DNA of 64,000 nucleotides from Bradyrhizobium sp. (GCF_022844465.1 NZ_JALHLP010000013.1:1-64000), one strand, 5' to 3'; positions 8,782 to 17,844 are shown, counted from the first letter of the stretch. Program-made: numbers and translations. Notes: generated from the letters alone by a model not told the origin.

Positions 8782-8828
8782 TGGGCCGGCGGCCTGTGTA
8801 TAAACCGGCCTTCACAACCGCCGGCCCA
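8782..8828. promoter_or_regulatory. Perfect 11-bp inverted repeat upstream of DAHP synthase
   Basis: TGGGCCGGCGG at 8782-8792 and CCGCCGGCCCA at 8818-8828 are exact complements around a 25-base loop. The repeat is 100 bp before the DAHP synthase start and 101 bp from the hydrolase start. There is no T-run, so it is not a classical terminator. An operator or a leader hairpin is possible. Confidence 0.5.
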
Positions 8829-8927
8829 GCTACGCGAGGGGCTTTGACGGGGCCTACCCCATTGCCGGCCCGACCGAAGCTCTAGCGAAGGCGGGCAAGT
8901 TGCGGTTTTTGCTCAGGAGTTGACGCC

Positions 8928-10316
8928 ATGTCCGAGCGGTGGACACCCGATAGCTGGCGCACCCGGCCGGTGCTGCAAATGCCCGATTATCCCGATGCCA
9001 AGGCATTGGCCGATGTCGAGGCGCAGCTTGCCACCTTTCCGCCGCTGGTGTTTGCCGGCGAAGCCCGCAACCTGAAAAAGGCGCTGGCGCGGGTCGCCGC
9101 CGGCGAAGCCTTCCTGCTGCAGGGCGGCGATTGCGCCGAGAGCTTTGCCGAGCACGGCGCCAACAACATCCGCGATTTTTTCCGCGTGCTGCTGCAGATG
9201 GCGGTCGTGCTCACCTATGCCGGCGCGCTGCCGGTGGTGAAAGTCGGCCGCATTGCCGGGCAATTCGCCAAGCCGCGCTCCTCGAACACCGAGAAGGTCG
9301 GCGGCGTTGAATTGCCGAGCTACCGCGGCGACATCATCAACGACATCGAGTTCACGCGGGAAGCGCGTACTCCCGATCCGCAGCGCCAGTTGATGGCGTA
9401 CCGGCAGTCGGCGGCGACGCTGAACCTGCTGCGCGCGTTCGCGACCGGCGGCTTCGCCAATCTCGGCAGCGTGCACCAGTGGATGCTCGGCTTCCTCAAG
9501 GATTCGCCGCAGTCGCGGCGCTACAAGGAACTGGCGGACCGCATTTCCGACGCGCTGAACTTCATGCGCGCCTGCGGCCTCGACCTGGAAAGCCACCCCG
9601 AGCTGCGCGCCACCGATTTCTACACCAGCCACGAGGCGCTGCTCCTGGGTTATGAGCAGGCCTTCACGCGGGTCGATTCCACCACCGGCGACTGGTACGC
9701 GACCTCGGGCCACATGATCTGGATCGGCGACCGCACCCGGCAGCTCGACCACGGCCATGTCGAGTATTTCCGCGGCATCAAGAACCCGATCGGCCTGAAA
9801 TGCGGTCCCTCGCTGAAGCCGGATGAGTTGCTGAAGCTGATCGACGTCCTCAATCCCGACAATGAACCGGGCCGGATGACGCTGATCAACCGTTTCGGCG
9901 CCGACAAGGTCGGCGAACATCTGCCGGGGCTGGTCCGCGCGGTGCAGCGGGAAGGGCGCGTCGTGGTCTGGTCCTGCGATCCCATGCACGGCAACACCAT
10001 CACCTCGACCTCGGGCTACAAGACCCGCCCGTTCGACCGCGTATTGTCGGAGGTGAAGTCGTTCTTCGCCATCCACGCCGCGGAGGGAACCCATGCCGGC
10101 GGCGTGCACCTGGAAATGACCGGGCAGGACGTCACCGAATGCATCGGCGGCGCGCGTGCCATCACCGACGAGGCCCTCAACGACCGCTATCACACGGTCT
10201 GCGACCCCCGTCTCAACGCCGAGCAATCGATCGACCTTGCTTTCCTGATCGCCGAACTCCTGAAGCAGGAGCGTGGCGTCAGGGACAAGCCGATGCCAGC
10301 CGCGGCGGGACTTTGA
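8928..10316 (+). CDS. aroG: 3-deoxy-7-phosphoheptulonate synthase, class II
   Basis: A 462-residue class II (plant/mycobacterial-type) DAHP synthase, which condenses phosphoenolpyruvate and erythrose 4-phosphate as the first step of the shikimate pathway. It starts MSERWTPDSWRTRPVLQMP, as is typical of the class, and has LLQGGDCAESF, KCGPSLKPDELL and, late in the protein, GTHAGGVHLEMTGQDVTECIGG-type metal and substrate segments. ATG 8928 follows CAGGAG at about 8 bases. Naming varies in the family (aroF/aroG/aroH). Its stop is one base before the TTG start of dgkA, so the two are probably co-transcribed. An inverted repeat upstream may be regulatory. Confidence 0.95.
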   Translation: MSERWTPDSWRTRPVLQMPDYPDAKALADVEAQLATFPPLVFAGEARNLKKALARVAAGEAFLLQGGDCAESFAEHGANNIRDFFRVLLQMAVVLTYAGALPVVKVGRIAGQFAKPRSSNTEKVGGVELPSYRGDIINDIEFTREARTPDPQRQLMAYRQSAATLNLLRAFATGGFANLGSVHQWMLGFLKDSPQSRRYKELADRISDALNFMRACGLDLESHPELRATDFYTSHEALLLGYEQAFTRVDSTTGDWYATSGHMIWIGDRTRQLDHGHVEYFRGIKNPIGLKCGPSLKPDELLKLIDVLNPDNEPGRMTLINRFGADKVGEHLPGLVRAVQREGRVVVWSCDPMHGNTITSTSGYKTRPFDRVLSEVKSFFAIHAAEGTHAGGVHLEMTGQDVTECIGGARAITDEALNDRYHTVCDPRLNAEQSIDLAFLIAELLKQERGVRDKPMPAAAGL

Positions 10317-10317
10317 C

Positions 10318-10671
10318 TTGCTGCGACTTTGGCGGGCCACGATCAACACGCGTAACGGCCTCGTCTTCGCGATCCGCTCCGAGCAGGCCGTGCGCGAGGA
10401 GATATTCGCGCTTGCGCTTTCGCTGCCGCTGGCCTGGCTGGTCGGCGTCACCGCCATGCGCCGCGTCGAACTGATCGCGGCGGTCGCCTTCGTGCTGGTG
10501 GTCGAACTGGTCAATACCGCGATCGAGAAGCTCGCCGACCGCCTGACCACCGATCACGATCCGAAGATCGGTCAGGTTAAGGATATGGGATCGGCGGCAG
10601 TCGGCGTATCGCTACTGATGGCCGGAGCTTTCTGGCTGTTCGCCCTCGCCGAACGCATGGGCGCGATCTAA
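10318..10671 (+). CDS. dgkA: Diacylglycerol kinase, DgkA type
   Basis: A small three-helix inner-membrane kinase of about 117 residues that phosphorylates diacylglycerol to phosphatidate during lipid recycling. The DgkA signature is present: an N-terminal RATINTRNGL, the acidic REE before helix 1, and VELVNTAIEKLADR. The best start is TTG at 10318, one base after the DAHP synthase stop, with GGCGGGA upstream; an ATG at 10273 would add an unrelated stretch inside the previous gene. The spacing suggests translational coupling to DAHP synthase. Confidence 0.85.
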   Translation: MLRLWRATINTRNGLVFAIRSEQAVREEIFALALSLPLAWLVGVTAMRRVELIAAVAFVLVVELVNTAIEKLADRLTTDHDPKIGQVKDMGSAAVGVSLLMAGAFWLFALAERMGAI

Positions 10672-10716
10672 AGCGAGCAATTGCAGTTTGTCCTTGTGCA
10701 AGGCAACATCGCTGCC

Positions 10717-12468
10717 ATGACTGAACCGACCTTCAAGATCACGCTGGCGCAGTTGAACCCGACCGTCGGCGACGTCGCCGGCAACGCCGCCAAGGCGCGC
10801 GCCGCACGCGACCGGGCGAAGGCCGACGGCGCCGATCTCGTGGTGCTGCCGGAGCTGTTCGTCACCGGCTACCCGCCGGAAGACCTGGTGCTGAAGCCGG
10901 CCTTCCAGGCCGCCTGCCGCGCCGCCATCGAGCAGCTGGCGCGCGAGAGCGCCGGCGGCGGCCCGGCGATGCTGATCGGCACGCCCTGGGTCGAGGACGG
11001 CAAGCTCTACAATGCCTGTGCGCTGCTCGACCAGGGCCGCATTGCGGCGCTCCGCTTCAAGGCGAACCTGCCGAATTACGGCGTGTTCGACGAGAAGCGG
11101 TTGTTTGCGCGCGGTCCGGCTTCCGGGCCGGTGACGGTCAAGGGGGTCCGGGTCGGCGTTCCCATCTGCGAGGACATCTGGCTCGAGGAATCAGAGGAAT
11201 ACGAGAACGTCGTCGAGTGCCTGGCCGAGACCGGTGCGGAAATCCTGGTGGTGCCGAACGGCTCGCCCTATGCGCGCGACAAGAACGATGTGCGGCTGTC
11301 GGTCGCGGTCGCCCGCGTCACCGAAAGCGGCTTGCCGATGGTCTATCTGAACCAGGTCGGCGGCCAGGACGAACTGGTGTTCGATGGTGCGTCGTTTGCG
11401 CTCAATGCCGATCTGTCGGTGGCGGCGCAACTGCCCGCCTTCGACGAGAGCATCGTGACGCTGAACTGGAGCAGGGGTGCCGGCGGCTGGCGCTGCACCG
11501 GGCCGGTCGCGCCGCTGATCGAGGGTGACAAGGCGGATTATGCCGCCTGCGTGCTCGGCCTGCGTGACTACGTCCGCAAGAACGGCTTTCCGGGCGTGCT
11601 GCTCGGCGTCTCCGGCGGCATCGATTCGGCGCTGTGCGCGGCGATCGCGGTCGATGCGCTCGGCGCCGAGCGGGTTCGTGGCGTGATGCTGCCGTTTCGT
11701 TTTACCGCCCAGGTCTCGCTCGACGATGCCGCCAGGCTCGCCAAGGCGCTCGGCTTTGCCTACGAGGTGCTGCCGATCGCCGACGCCGTCAACGGCTTCG
11801 AAAAGATCCTGTCAAAACCCTTCGCCGGCCTGCCGCGCGACATCACCGAGGAAAATCTGCAGGCGCGCACCCGCGGCACGCTGTTGATGGCGATTTCCAA
11901 CAAGACCGGCGCGATGGTGGTCACGACAGGCAACAAGTCGGAAATGTCGGTCGGCTACGCCACCATCTATGGCGACATGAACGGCGGCTTCAACCCGATC
12001 AAGGACATCTACAAAACCGAAGTGTTCCGCTTGTCGAGCCTGCGCAACCAGTGGAAGCCGGATGGCGCGCTGGGGCCTGCGGGCGAGGTGATCCCGGTCA
12101 ACATCATCACGCGGCCGCCGACGGCGGAACTGCGCGAGAACCAGACCGATCAGGATTCGCTGCCGCCCTACGACATTCTGGACGCCATCCTCGAGCGGCT
12201 GGTCGAGCGGGAGGAGCCGCTCGCCGCGATCATTGCAGCCGGTTTCCCGGCCGAGGTGGTGACGCGGATCGACCGGCTGCTCAACGTCGCCGAATACAAG
12301 CGCCGGCAGGCCGCACCGGGTGTCAAGGTGACGGAAAAGAATTTTGGCCGCGACCGCCGCTACCCCATCACCAACCGCTTCCGCGACGATGGCAAGGCGT
12401 TGACCGAGCCCGACGACGGGCTGGTCGCCCGCGCCGGCCGCGCGTCGGCTGAGGCGTTCGAGGGATAG
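10717..12468 (+). CDS. nadE: Glutamine-dependent NAD+ synthetase
   Basis: A 583-residue two-domain enzyme for the last step of NAD biosynthesis (nicotinate adenine dinucleotide to NAD). The N-terminal nitrilase-like glutaminase domain has the E-K-C triad (E46 in LPELF, K115 in RFKANLPNYG, C151 in PICEDIW). The C-terminal ATP-pyrophosphatase domain has SGGIDS at 299-304 and the TGNKSEMSVGYATIYGD segment. ATG 10717 gives the usual MTEPxF start; an upstream TTG at 10681 is less likely. It lies 45 bp after dgkA on the same strand. Confidence 0.95.
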   Translation: MTEPTFKITLAQLNPTVGDVAGNAAKARAARDRAKADGADLVVLPELFVTGYPPEDLVLKPAFQAACRAAIEQLARESAGGGPAMLIGTPWVEDGKLYNACALLDQGRIAALRFKANLPNYGVFDEKRLFARGPASGPVTVKGVRVGVPICEDIWLEESEEYENVVECLAETGAEILVVPNGSPYARDKNDVRLSVAVARVTESGLPMVYLNQVGGQDELVFDGASFALNADLSVAAQLPAFDESIVTLNWSRGAGGWRCTGPVAPLIEGDKADYAACVLGLRDYVRKNGFPGVLLGVSGGIDSALCAAIAVDALGAERVRGVMLPFRFTAQVSLDDAARLAKALGFAYEVLPIADAVNGFEKILSKPFAGLPRDITEENLQARTRGTLLMAISNKTGAMVVTTGNKSEMSVGYATIYGDMNGGFNPIKDIYKTEVFRLSSLRNQWKPDGALGPAGEVIPVNIITRPPTAELRENQTDQDSLPPYDILDAILERLVEREEPLAAIIAAGFPAEVVTRIDRLLNVAEYKRRQAAPGVKVTEKNFGRDRRYPITNRFRDDGKALTEPDDGLVARAGRASAEAFEG

Positions 12469-12474
12469 CGGCCG

Positions 12475-13599
12475 CTATTGCTTCGGCTGGATGAAGGTCG
12501 GGCCGACGGTGCGGATCGGCTTGTCCTTGTCATCGGCCACGGCGGTTGTCTCGGCCGGCGGTGCGTTGGCAGTGGCGGGCGTGGCGCCCTTTTTGGCCGG
12601 CGGCGGGGGCAGCGCCTTGGGCTGCGCGCGCTGCTGCATCCGCTTGGCGCTTTCCTCGGTGACGATGATGTCGCCCTGCTCGACCGAAGCCCTGTCGTCG
12701 ACCGACTTCAGAGCCTCCGACCAGGTCTGGCCCGCCGCCTTGCAGGCGCAGGCCGCGTTGAACTCGGTGCGGAACTTGAAGGCGTTCGGCAGCGACGAAT
12801 AGGGCTGTCCCGTGATCGAGACCGCCTGGTTGATGTCCTCACCTGGATTGCGATAGGTGAACAGCGCGGCTTCGGTGGCCGGGCACAGCGCCCGGCAGGT
12901 CTTCTCGTCGTCCTGGAATCGCGCCTGATAGGTGGCGAAGGATACCGGGAAGTAAGCGCCGTCGCAGGTGCGGACGCAAACGGTACGGAAGGTGCCGGAG
13001 GGTGGGCCCAGGTCGGCGCTGGGAGGCGGCAGCTGGTTGTTGTTGCCGAACAGGCTGTCGATGAAATTGCCGGGCCCGCGCGCCGCCGCCGCGTATTGCG
13101 GGCCGCAATTGTTTTGCGCGAGCGCCGCCAGCACCGAGCGGCGCTGGTTTTCGCGGTCGGCGCCGCCGATGCCGCCGCTGCGCAGCCGCTCCAGGCTGGT
13201 CGTGATCTGGTCGAGATTGCTGCGCATCTGCTGGATCTGGTTGTTCACCGGCGCGCATTGCGCCGACTGGCCGTTGAAAAGCGAGAAAAATCCGGTGCTT
13301 TCGCAGCCCATCCGCTTGGCCTGCAGCGTCACGCGATCAAGTTCGGCCTGCTGCTTGGCCTGGGCGTCCTGATAGCGGCGGATCTGTTCATCCTTGGCGG
13401 GGTCGCCGGTGCCAGCACCCCGGTCGATCGCCGTCAATTGCCCCTCCAGCCGGACGCAGACCGGATTGGCCTGCGCGCCTGGCGGCGGCGCGCCGGGGTT
13501 CATCTGCGCGTAAGCAGGGCTGGCCGAGGTCGCGATGCCGAGCAGCACGACCGAGGTCAATATCCAATGGGCGAGGGGAGCGTTGGGTATTCGCAGCAT
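12475..13599 (-). CDS. DUF2865 domain-containing protein
   Basis: A 374-residue exported protein with a Sec signal peptide (about residues 1-31, ending YAQ). The central part has paired cysteines in the DUF2865 pattern (FRTVCVRTCDGAYFPVSF, then KTCRALCPATEAALF and NAACACKAAG). The C-terminus is proline/alanine rich and low complexity. DUF2865 is common in Bradyrhizobium-like genomes and has no assigned function. A periplasmic or envelope location is inferred from the signal peptide and cysteines. It converges on nadE with 6 bp between stops. Confidence 0.85.
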   Translation of the reverse strand: MLRIPNAPLAHWILTSVVLLGIATSASPAYAQMNPGAPPPGAQANPVCVRLEGQLTAIDRGAGTGDPAKDEQIRRYQDAQAKQQAELDRVTLQAKRMGCESTGFFSLFNGQSAQCAPVNNQIQQMRSNLDQITTSLERLRSGGIGGADRENQRRSVLAALAQNNCGPQYAAAARGPGNFIDSLFGNNNQLPPPSADLGPPSGTFRTVCVRTCDGAYFPVSFATYQARFQDDEKTCRALCPATEAALFTYRNPGEDINQAVSITGQPYSSLPNAFKFRTEFNAACACKAAGQTWSEALKSVDDRASVEQGDIIVTEESAKRMQQRAQPKALPPPPAKKGATPATANAPPAETTAVADDKDKPIRTVGPTFIQPKQ

Positions 13600-14007
13600 A
13601 TCCGGCCATTAAAAGTGAACCGCGCGGCTACAAAAAAACCGATCGTCACGGTCAAGGCGGCGTCGTGCGGCCAAGGTTGCATTCAATACCCGCTTCTCGG
13701 GGCAGCGTCACGTCGTTTCCGGGGCGGGGGTGTGGCAAACCCTGCCCGATCAGGGGGACGAAAGGCGTCCGGCTGGTGCTGGCTGGCGGGTGATCGCGAC
13801 ACAAGGGTTAACCACGAGGCGCGGCGATATCCACCCGAATCGGGCCTTGACGCCGTCCCCCTGATGCCGCCATGCTGGAAACATGAACGACCGCCTCGCC
13901 ATCTCAAGCATTTGCCGCGAGATTATTAGCTAGCGATTCGCTGGCTGAGGCCGTCTTTTCTCCCAACCGAGATCATTGGACGCCCGGCCGCCACGGATGG
14001 GTTTTCC
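13600..14007. other. Intergenic region without a recognised gene
   Basis: The gap holds the divergent promoters of the DUF2865 gene and cysS. Only short unconvincing frames are open, including a 16-codon frame at 13882-13929. I see no RNA gene or strong hairpin. Confidence 0.5.
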
Positions 14008-15426
14008 ATGGAACTGCGCCTCTACGATACGTTGACGAAGGAGAAGCGGCCGTTTGTGCCGCTCGATCCAAACAACGTCCGCATGTATGTCTGCGGACCG
14101 ACGGTTTACGACTTCGCCCATATCGGCAACGGTCGTGCCGCGATCGTGTTCGACGTATTGTTCCGCGTGCTGCGCCATCGGTACGGCGCAGCACATGTGA
14201 CCTATGCTCGCAACGTCACCGACGTCGACGACAAGATCAATGACCGCGCCGCGCGCGATCATCCGGGCCTGCCGCTGAACGAGGCGATCCGCAAGGTCAC
14301 GGAGCTGACCTACCAGCAGTACCAGGACGACGTTACCGCGCTGGGCTGCTTGCCGCCGACCGTGCAGCCGCGTGCGACCGAACATATTCCGGAAATGCGG
14401 GCGATCATCGAGAAGCTGGTCGCCGGCGGCTTCGCCTATATCGCCGAGGACCACGCGCTGTTCTCGCCGCAGGCGATGAACGCGGCTGATACGGTGATGC
14501 CGCGCTATGGCGCATTGTCGAAGCGCCCACTCGACGAAATGATTGCCGGCGCTCGCGTTGACGTTGCCCCCTACAAGCGCGACGACACCGACTTCGTGTT
14601 GTGGAAGCCGTCGAAGCCGGGCGAGCCGTCATGGCCGTCGCCATCGGGCATCAAGACGGAAGGCCGCCCCGGCTGGCACATCGAATGCTCGGCGATGGCC
14701 TGGAAGCATCTCGGCGAGAAATTCGACATTCACGGTGGCGGCATCGATCTGGTGTTTCCGCACCATGAGAACGAAATCGCACAAACCTGCTGCGCGTTTC
14801 ATTCCGACCGGATGGCGAATGTCTGGATGCACAACGGATTCCTGCAGCTCGAGAGCGAGAAGATGTCGAAGTCGCTCGGCAACTTCTTCACGATCCGCGA
14901 GATGCTGGCCGATTGGCCGGGCGAGGTGCTGCGCCTGAGTATGCTCAGGACGCATTACCGATCGCCGCTCGATTGGGCCAGGAAGAGCGCGGAAGAGAGT
15001 GCGAAGACGCTGGACGATTGGTACGCAATTGCAGCCGACGCCGACGCCGGTCAAGCGTCGCCGGCCTTGATCGAAGCGCTGTATGACGACCTCAATACGG
15101 CGCAGGCCATGGCCGTCCTGCATGGCCTGCGGAACGCAGCTGCGTCCGGTGGCGAGCGCGAACGCGGCGAATTCGTGGCGTCGCTTCGGCTGCTAGGATT
15201 CCTCTCGATGAGTGCTGAGGCATGGAAGCGACGCAAGCAGCAGGCAAGCGGCGTCGATACGCAACAGGTAGGCGGACTGATTGCGGACCGCACCGCAGCG
15301 CGGGCGCGCAAGGATTTCAAGGAATCCGACCGCATCCGCGACGAACTCGCCGCAATGGGCGTTGTGCTCAAGGACGGCAAGGACGCCGACGGCAATCCTG
15401 TTACAACCTGGGAGATCGCGCGATGA
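14008..15426 (+). CDS. cysS: Cysteinyl-tRNA synthetase
   Basis: A 472-residue class I aminoacyl-tRNA synthetase that charges tRNA-Cys. The start MELRLYDTLTKEK is canonical. MYVCGPTVYDFAHIGNGR contains the first zinc cysteine and the HIGH-equivalent HIGN, GWHIECSAM and FPHHENE supply further zinc ligands, and KMSKSLGN is intact. The C-terminal anticodon-binding helices end normally. It heads a probable four-gene unit, because its stop overlaps the next small gene by four bases (ATGA). Confidence 0.96.
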   Translation: MELRLYDTLTKEKRPFVPLDPNNVRMYVCGPTVYDFAHIGNGRAAIVFDVLFRVLRHRYGAAHVTYARNVTDVDDKINDRAARDHPGLPLNEAIRKVTELTYQQYQDDVTALGCLPPTVQPRATEHIPEMRAIIEKLVAGGFAYIAEDHALFSPQAMNAADTVMPRYGALSKRPLDEMIAGARVDVAPYKRDDTDFVLWKPSKPGEPSWPSPSGIKTEGRPGWHIECSAMAWKHLGEKFDIHGGGIDLVFPHHENEIAQTCCAFHSDRMANVWMHNGFLQLESEKMSKSLGNFFTIREMLADWPGEVLRLSMLRTHYRSPLDWARKSAEESAKTLDDWYAIAADADAGQASPALIEALYDDLNTAQAMAVLHGLRNAAASGGERERGEFVASLRLLGFLSMSAEAWKRRKQQASGVDTQQVGGLIADRTAARARKDFKESDRIRDELAAMGVVLKDGKDADGNPVTTWEIAR

Positions 15427-15536
15427 CCAAGCCCGACACGCCGTTCCCGAAACACTGGCGCTACTACATCTTCATCAAATGGGCGCTGATCGTCGGCGCG
15501 GTGGTGCTCGCCTTGCGGCTGCTCGGAGCGTTTTGA
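15423..15536 (+). CDS. Small single-helix membrane protein (37 residues)
   Basis: A short frame whose ATG overlaps the cysS stop as ATGA. It encodes a charged/aromatic N-terminus (MTKPDTPFPKHWRYY) and one hydrophobic helix (about residues 17-36). The overlap, and its position four bases before the GNAT gene, argue for a real translated peptide. I recall similar tiny proteins beside cysS in related genomes. Function is unknown. Confidence 0.6.
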   Translation: MTKPDTPFPKHWRYYIFIKWALIVGAVVLALRLLGAF

Positions 15537-15540
15537 CGCG

Positions 15541-16053
15541 ATGGGACAGGCATTGCCCAAACCCGGCCTACGGCCGTATCTGCCGGCGGACACGCCGATG
15601 CTGGCGGCGATCTTCGTTGCCGCCATCGAGGGGCTGACCGGCGAGGACTACAGCGAGGCGCAGCAGGAAGCCTGGGCGGCGGCCGCCGATGATGAAGAAG
15701 CGTTCGGCGCGAGACTTGCCGGCCAGCTCACGCTGATTGCCACGATGCAGAGCGCGCCGGTCGGCTTCGCCTCGCTGAAAGGCGCCGACCACATCGACAT
15801 GCTTTACGTGCATCCCAGCGTCGCCGGGCAGGGGATAGCGTCGATGCTGGTCGAGGCGCTGGAAAAGCTTGCCGCTGCGCGCGGCGCCAAAAGCCTGACG
15901 GTGGACGCCAGCGACACCGCCGAGCCCGTGTTCAGGAAGCGCGGCTTCGTCGCCACCCAGCGCAACACCGTCACCATCAATGGCGAATGGCTCGCCAACA
16001 CCACGATGCAGAAGGCGCTGGCTGACGCGGCCGTGCCGGGAGGCCCTTCATGA
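15541..16053 (+). CDS. GNAT-family N-acetyltransferase
   Basis: A 170-residue Gcn5-related acetyltransferase that transfers acetyl from acetyl-CoA to an amine. It has the PadR-like start LRPYLPADTPMLAAIF, the beta-4 strand IDMLYVHP and the acetyl-CoA pyrophosphate loop VAGQGIASMLVEAL, followed by DASDTAEPVFRKRGF. Its stop overlaps the cimA start by four bases. The acceptor is not identifiable. Confidence 0.85.
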   Translation: MGQALPKPGLRPYLPADTPMLAAIFVAAIEGLTGEDYSEAQQEAWAAAADDEEAFGARLAGQLTLIATMQSAPVGFASLKGADHIDMLYVHPSVAGQGIASMLVEALEKLAAARGAKSLTVDASDTAEPVFRKRGFVATQRNTVTINGEWLANTTMQKALADAAVPGGPS

Positions 16054-17648
16054 GCCGCGAACGCCTTTATCTCTTCGACACCACGCTGCGCGACGGCGCG
16101 CAGACCAACGGGGTCGACTTTACCCTGCACGACAAGCGTATCATCGCGCGGATGCTGGATGAACTCGGCATCGACTATGTCGAGGGCGGCTATCCCGGCG
16201 CCAATCCAACCGACACCGAATTTTTCGCCGAGAAGCCGAAGTTCGCCCACGCCAAATTCACCGCCTTCGGCATGACCCGCCGTCCGGGCCGTTCGGCGTC
16301 GAACGATCCTGGCCTTGCGGCGCTGATCGAGGCCAAAGCGGATGCGATCTGCTTTGTCGCCAAGGCCAGCGCCTATCAGGTGCGGGTGGCGCTCGAAACC
16401 ACCAACGAGGAGAACCTTGCCTCGATCCGCGACAGCGTCGGCGCGGCAAGGGCCGCGGGCCGCGAGGTGATGGTCGATTGCGAGCACTTCTTCGACGGCT
16501 ATAAGGAGAATGCCGACTACGCGCTGGCCTGTGCGAAGGCGGCCTACGAGTCCGGCGCGCGCTGGGTGGTGCTGTGCGACACCAATGGCGGCGCGATGCC
16601 GCACGAGGTCGAGTCCATTGTCGCCACCGTCATACAACATATCCCCGGCTCTCACGTCGGCATCCACGCCCACAATGACACCGAGCAGGCGGTGGCCAAT
16701 TCGTTGGCCGCGGTGCGTGCCGGCGCGCGCCAGATCCAGGGCACGCTGAACGGGCTCGGCGAGCGTTGCGGCAACGCCAATCTCTGTTCGCTGATCCCGA
16801 CCCTGCGCCTGAAGCGCGAGTTCGTCGACGCCTTCGAGATCGGCGTCACCTCGGAAAAGATGGCGACGCTGATGAAAGTGTCGCGCACGCTCGACGCCAT
16901 GCTCAACCGCGCGCCGAACCGCCACGCGGCCTATGTCGGCGAAAGCGCCTTCGTCACCAAGACCGGCATTCATGCCTCCGCGGTCATGAAGGACCCGCAC
17001 ACCTATGAGCACGTCTCGCCTGAATTGGTCGGCAACCGCCGCAAGGTGCTGGTGTCGGATCAGGCCGGACGATCCAACGTGATGGCCGAACTCGACCGCG
17101 CCGGCATCAACTACGAAAAGAACGATCCGAAGCTGGCGCGCCTGGTGGAGGAGCTGAAGGAGCGCGAAGCGGCGGGGTACGCCTATGAATCCGCCAACGC
17201 CTCGTTCGACCTGCTGGCGCGGCGCACGCTCGGCCGGGTGCCGGAATACTTCAAGGTCGAGCAGTTCGACGTCAGCGTCGAGCAGCGCTACAACGCCAAC
17301 GGCCAGCGCGTCACGGTGGCGCTGGCGGTGGTCAAGGTCGACGTCGCCGGCGAGCGGCTGATCTCGGCGGCGGAAGGCAACGGCCCCGTCAACGCACTTG
17401 ACGTGGCCTTGCGCAAGGACCTCGGCAAATATCAGACCTACATCGAGGGCCTGAAACTGATCGACTACCGCGTGCGTATCCTCAATGGCGGCACCGAAGC
17501 GGTGACGCGGGTGCTGATCGAGAGCGAGGACGAGAGCGGCGAGAGCTGGACCACGATCGGCGTGTCGCCCAACATCATCGACGCCTCGTTCCAGGCGTTG
17601 ATGGATTCGGTGATCTACAAGCTGGTGAAGTCAGGCGCGCCGACGTGA
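16050..17648 (+). CDS. cimA: (R)-citramalate synthase
   Basis: A 532-residue member of the LeuA-like pyruvate-carboxyltransferase family. It is predicted to condense pyruvate and acetyl-CoA to citramalate, the start of the threonine-independent isoleucine route. The catalytic domain begins LFDTTLRDGAQTNGVDF, where homocitrate and isopropylmalate synthases have a slightly different RDGEQ. The HAHNDTEQAVANS metal-binding segment and GTLNGLGERCGNANL are present, and a C-terminal LeuA-type regulatory domain follows. The sequence best fits the CimA subgroup. It is translationally coupled to the upstream GNAT gene. Confidence 0.9.
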   Translation: MSRERLYLFDTTLRDGAQTNGVDFTLHDKRIIARMLDELGIDYVEGGYPGANPTDTEFFAEKPKFAHAKFTAFGMTRRPGRSASNDPGLAALIEAKADAICFVAKASAYQVRVALETTNEENLASIRDSVGAARAAGREVMVDCEHFFDGYKENADYALACAKAAYESGARWVVLCDTNGGAMPHEVESIVATVIQHIPGSHVGIHAHNDTEQAVANSLAAVRAGARQIQGTLNGLGERCGNANLCSLIPTLRLKREFVDAFEIGVTSEKMATLMKVSRTLDAMLNRAPNRHAAYVGESAFVTKTGIHASAVMKDPHTYEHVSPELVGNRRKVLVSDQAGRSNVMAELDRAGINYEKNDPKLARLVEELKEREAAGYAYESANASFDLLARRTLGRVPEYFKVEQFDVSVEQRYNANGQRVTVALAVVKVDVAGERLISAAEGNGPVNALDVALRKDLGKYQTYIEGLKLIDYRVRILNGGTEAVTRVLIESEDESGESWTTIGVSPNIIDASFQALMDSVIYKLVKSGAPT

Positions 17649-17657
17649 GGTGGATTA

Positions 17658-17737
17658 GTCATTCCGGGATGGTCCGAAGGACCAGACCCGGAATCTCGAG
17701 ATTCCGGGTTCGATGCTTCGCATCGCCCCGGAATGAC
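17658..17737. repeat. REP-like palindromic repeat (gtcattccggg type)
   Basis: The ends gtcattccggg and ccccggaatgac are complementary, with internal small palindromes ggtccgaaggacc, aatctcgagatt and cgatgcttcgcatcg. A close copy lies at 33823-33924 and a diverged one at 55066-55162. It sits in the convergent gap after cimA. Confidence 0.85.
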
Positions 17738-17748
17738 GGCTGAGGGGC

Positions 17749-17832
17749 CATCACCTGATCGACCACATCTCCGTCTCCGTCATTGATCCCGACGGCAACC
17801 GCATCGAGGCGGTCACGTTTCTGGCGGCGTGA
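17749..17832 (+). pseudogene. 3' remnant of a glyoxalase/VOC-family gene
   Basis: A reading frame with no start codon ends DHISVSVIDPDGNRIEAV plus a few residues and a TGA. The DPDGNRIEAV pattern is the conserved C-terminal strand of vicinal-oxygen-chelate proteins, including the metal-ligand Glu. Everything upstream is replaced by the REP-like repeat, so only about 28 codons survive. Confidence 0.6.
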
Positions 17833-17844
17833 ACCGCCGACGAC

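Noticed and set aside
8913..10550. A 545-codon open frame antisense to DAHP synthase and dgkA
   Set aside because: The opposite strand encodes an unmistakable enzyme. Long antisense frames are expected in GC-rich DNA, and the translation has no family similarity.
12478..13929. A 483-codon plus-strand frame over the DUF2865 gene
   Set aside because: The minus strand carries a signal peptide and the DUF2865 cysteine pattern. The plus frame is a shadow.
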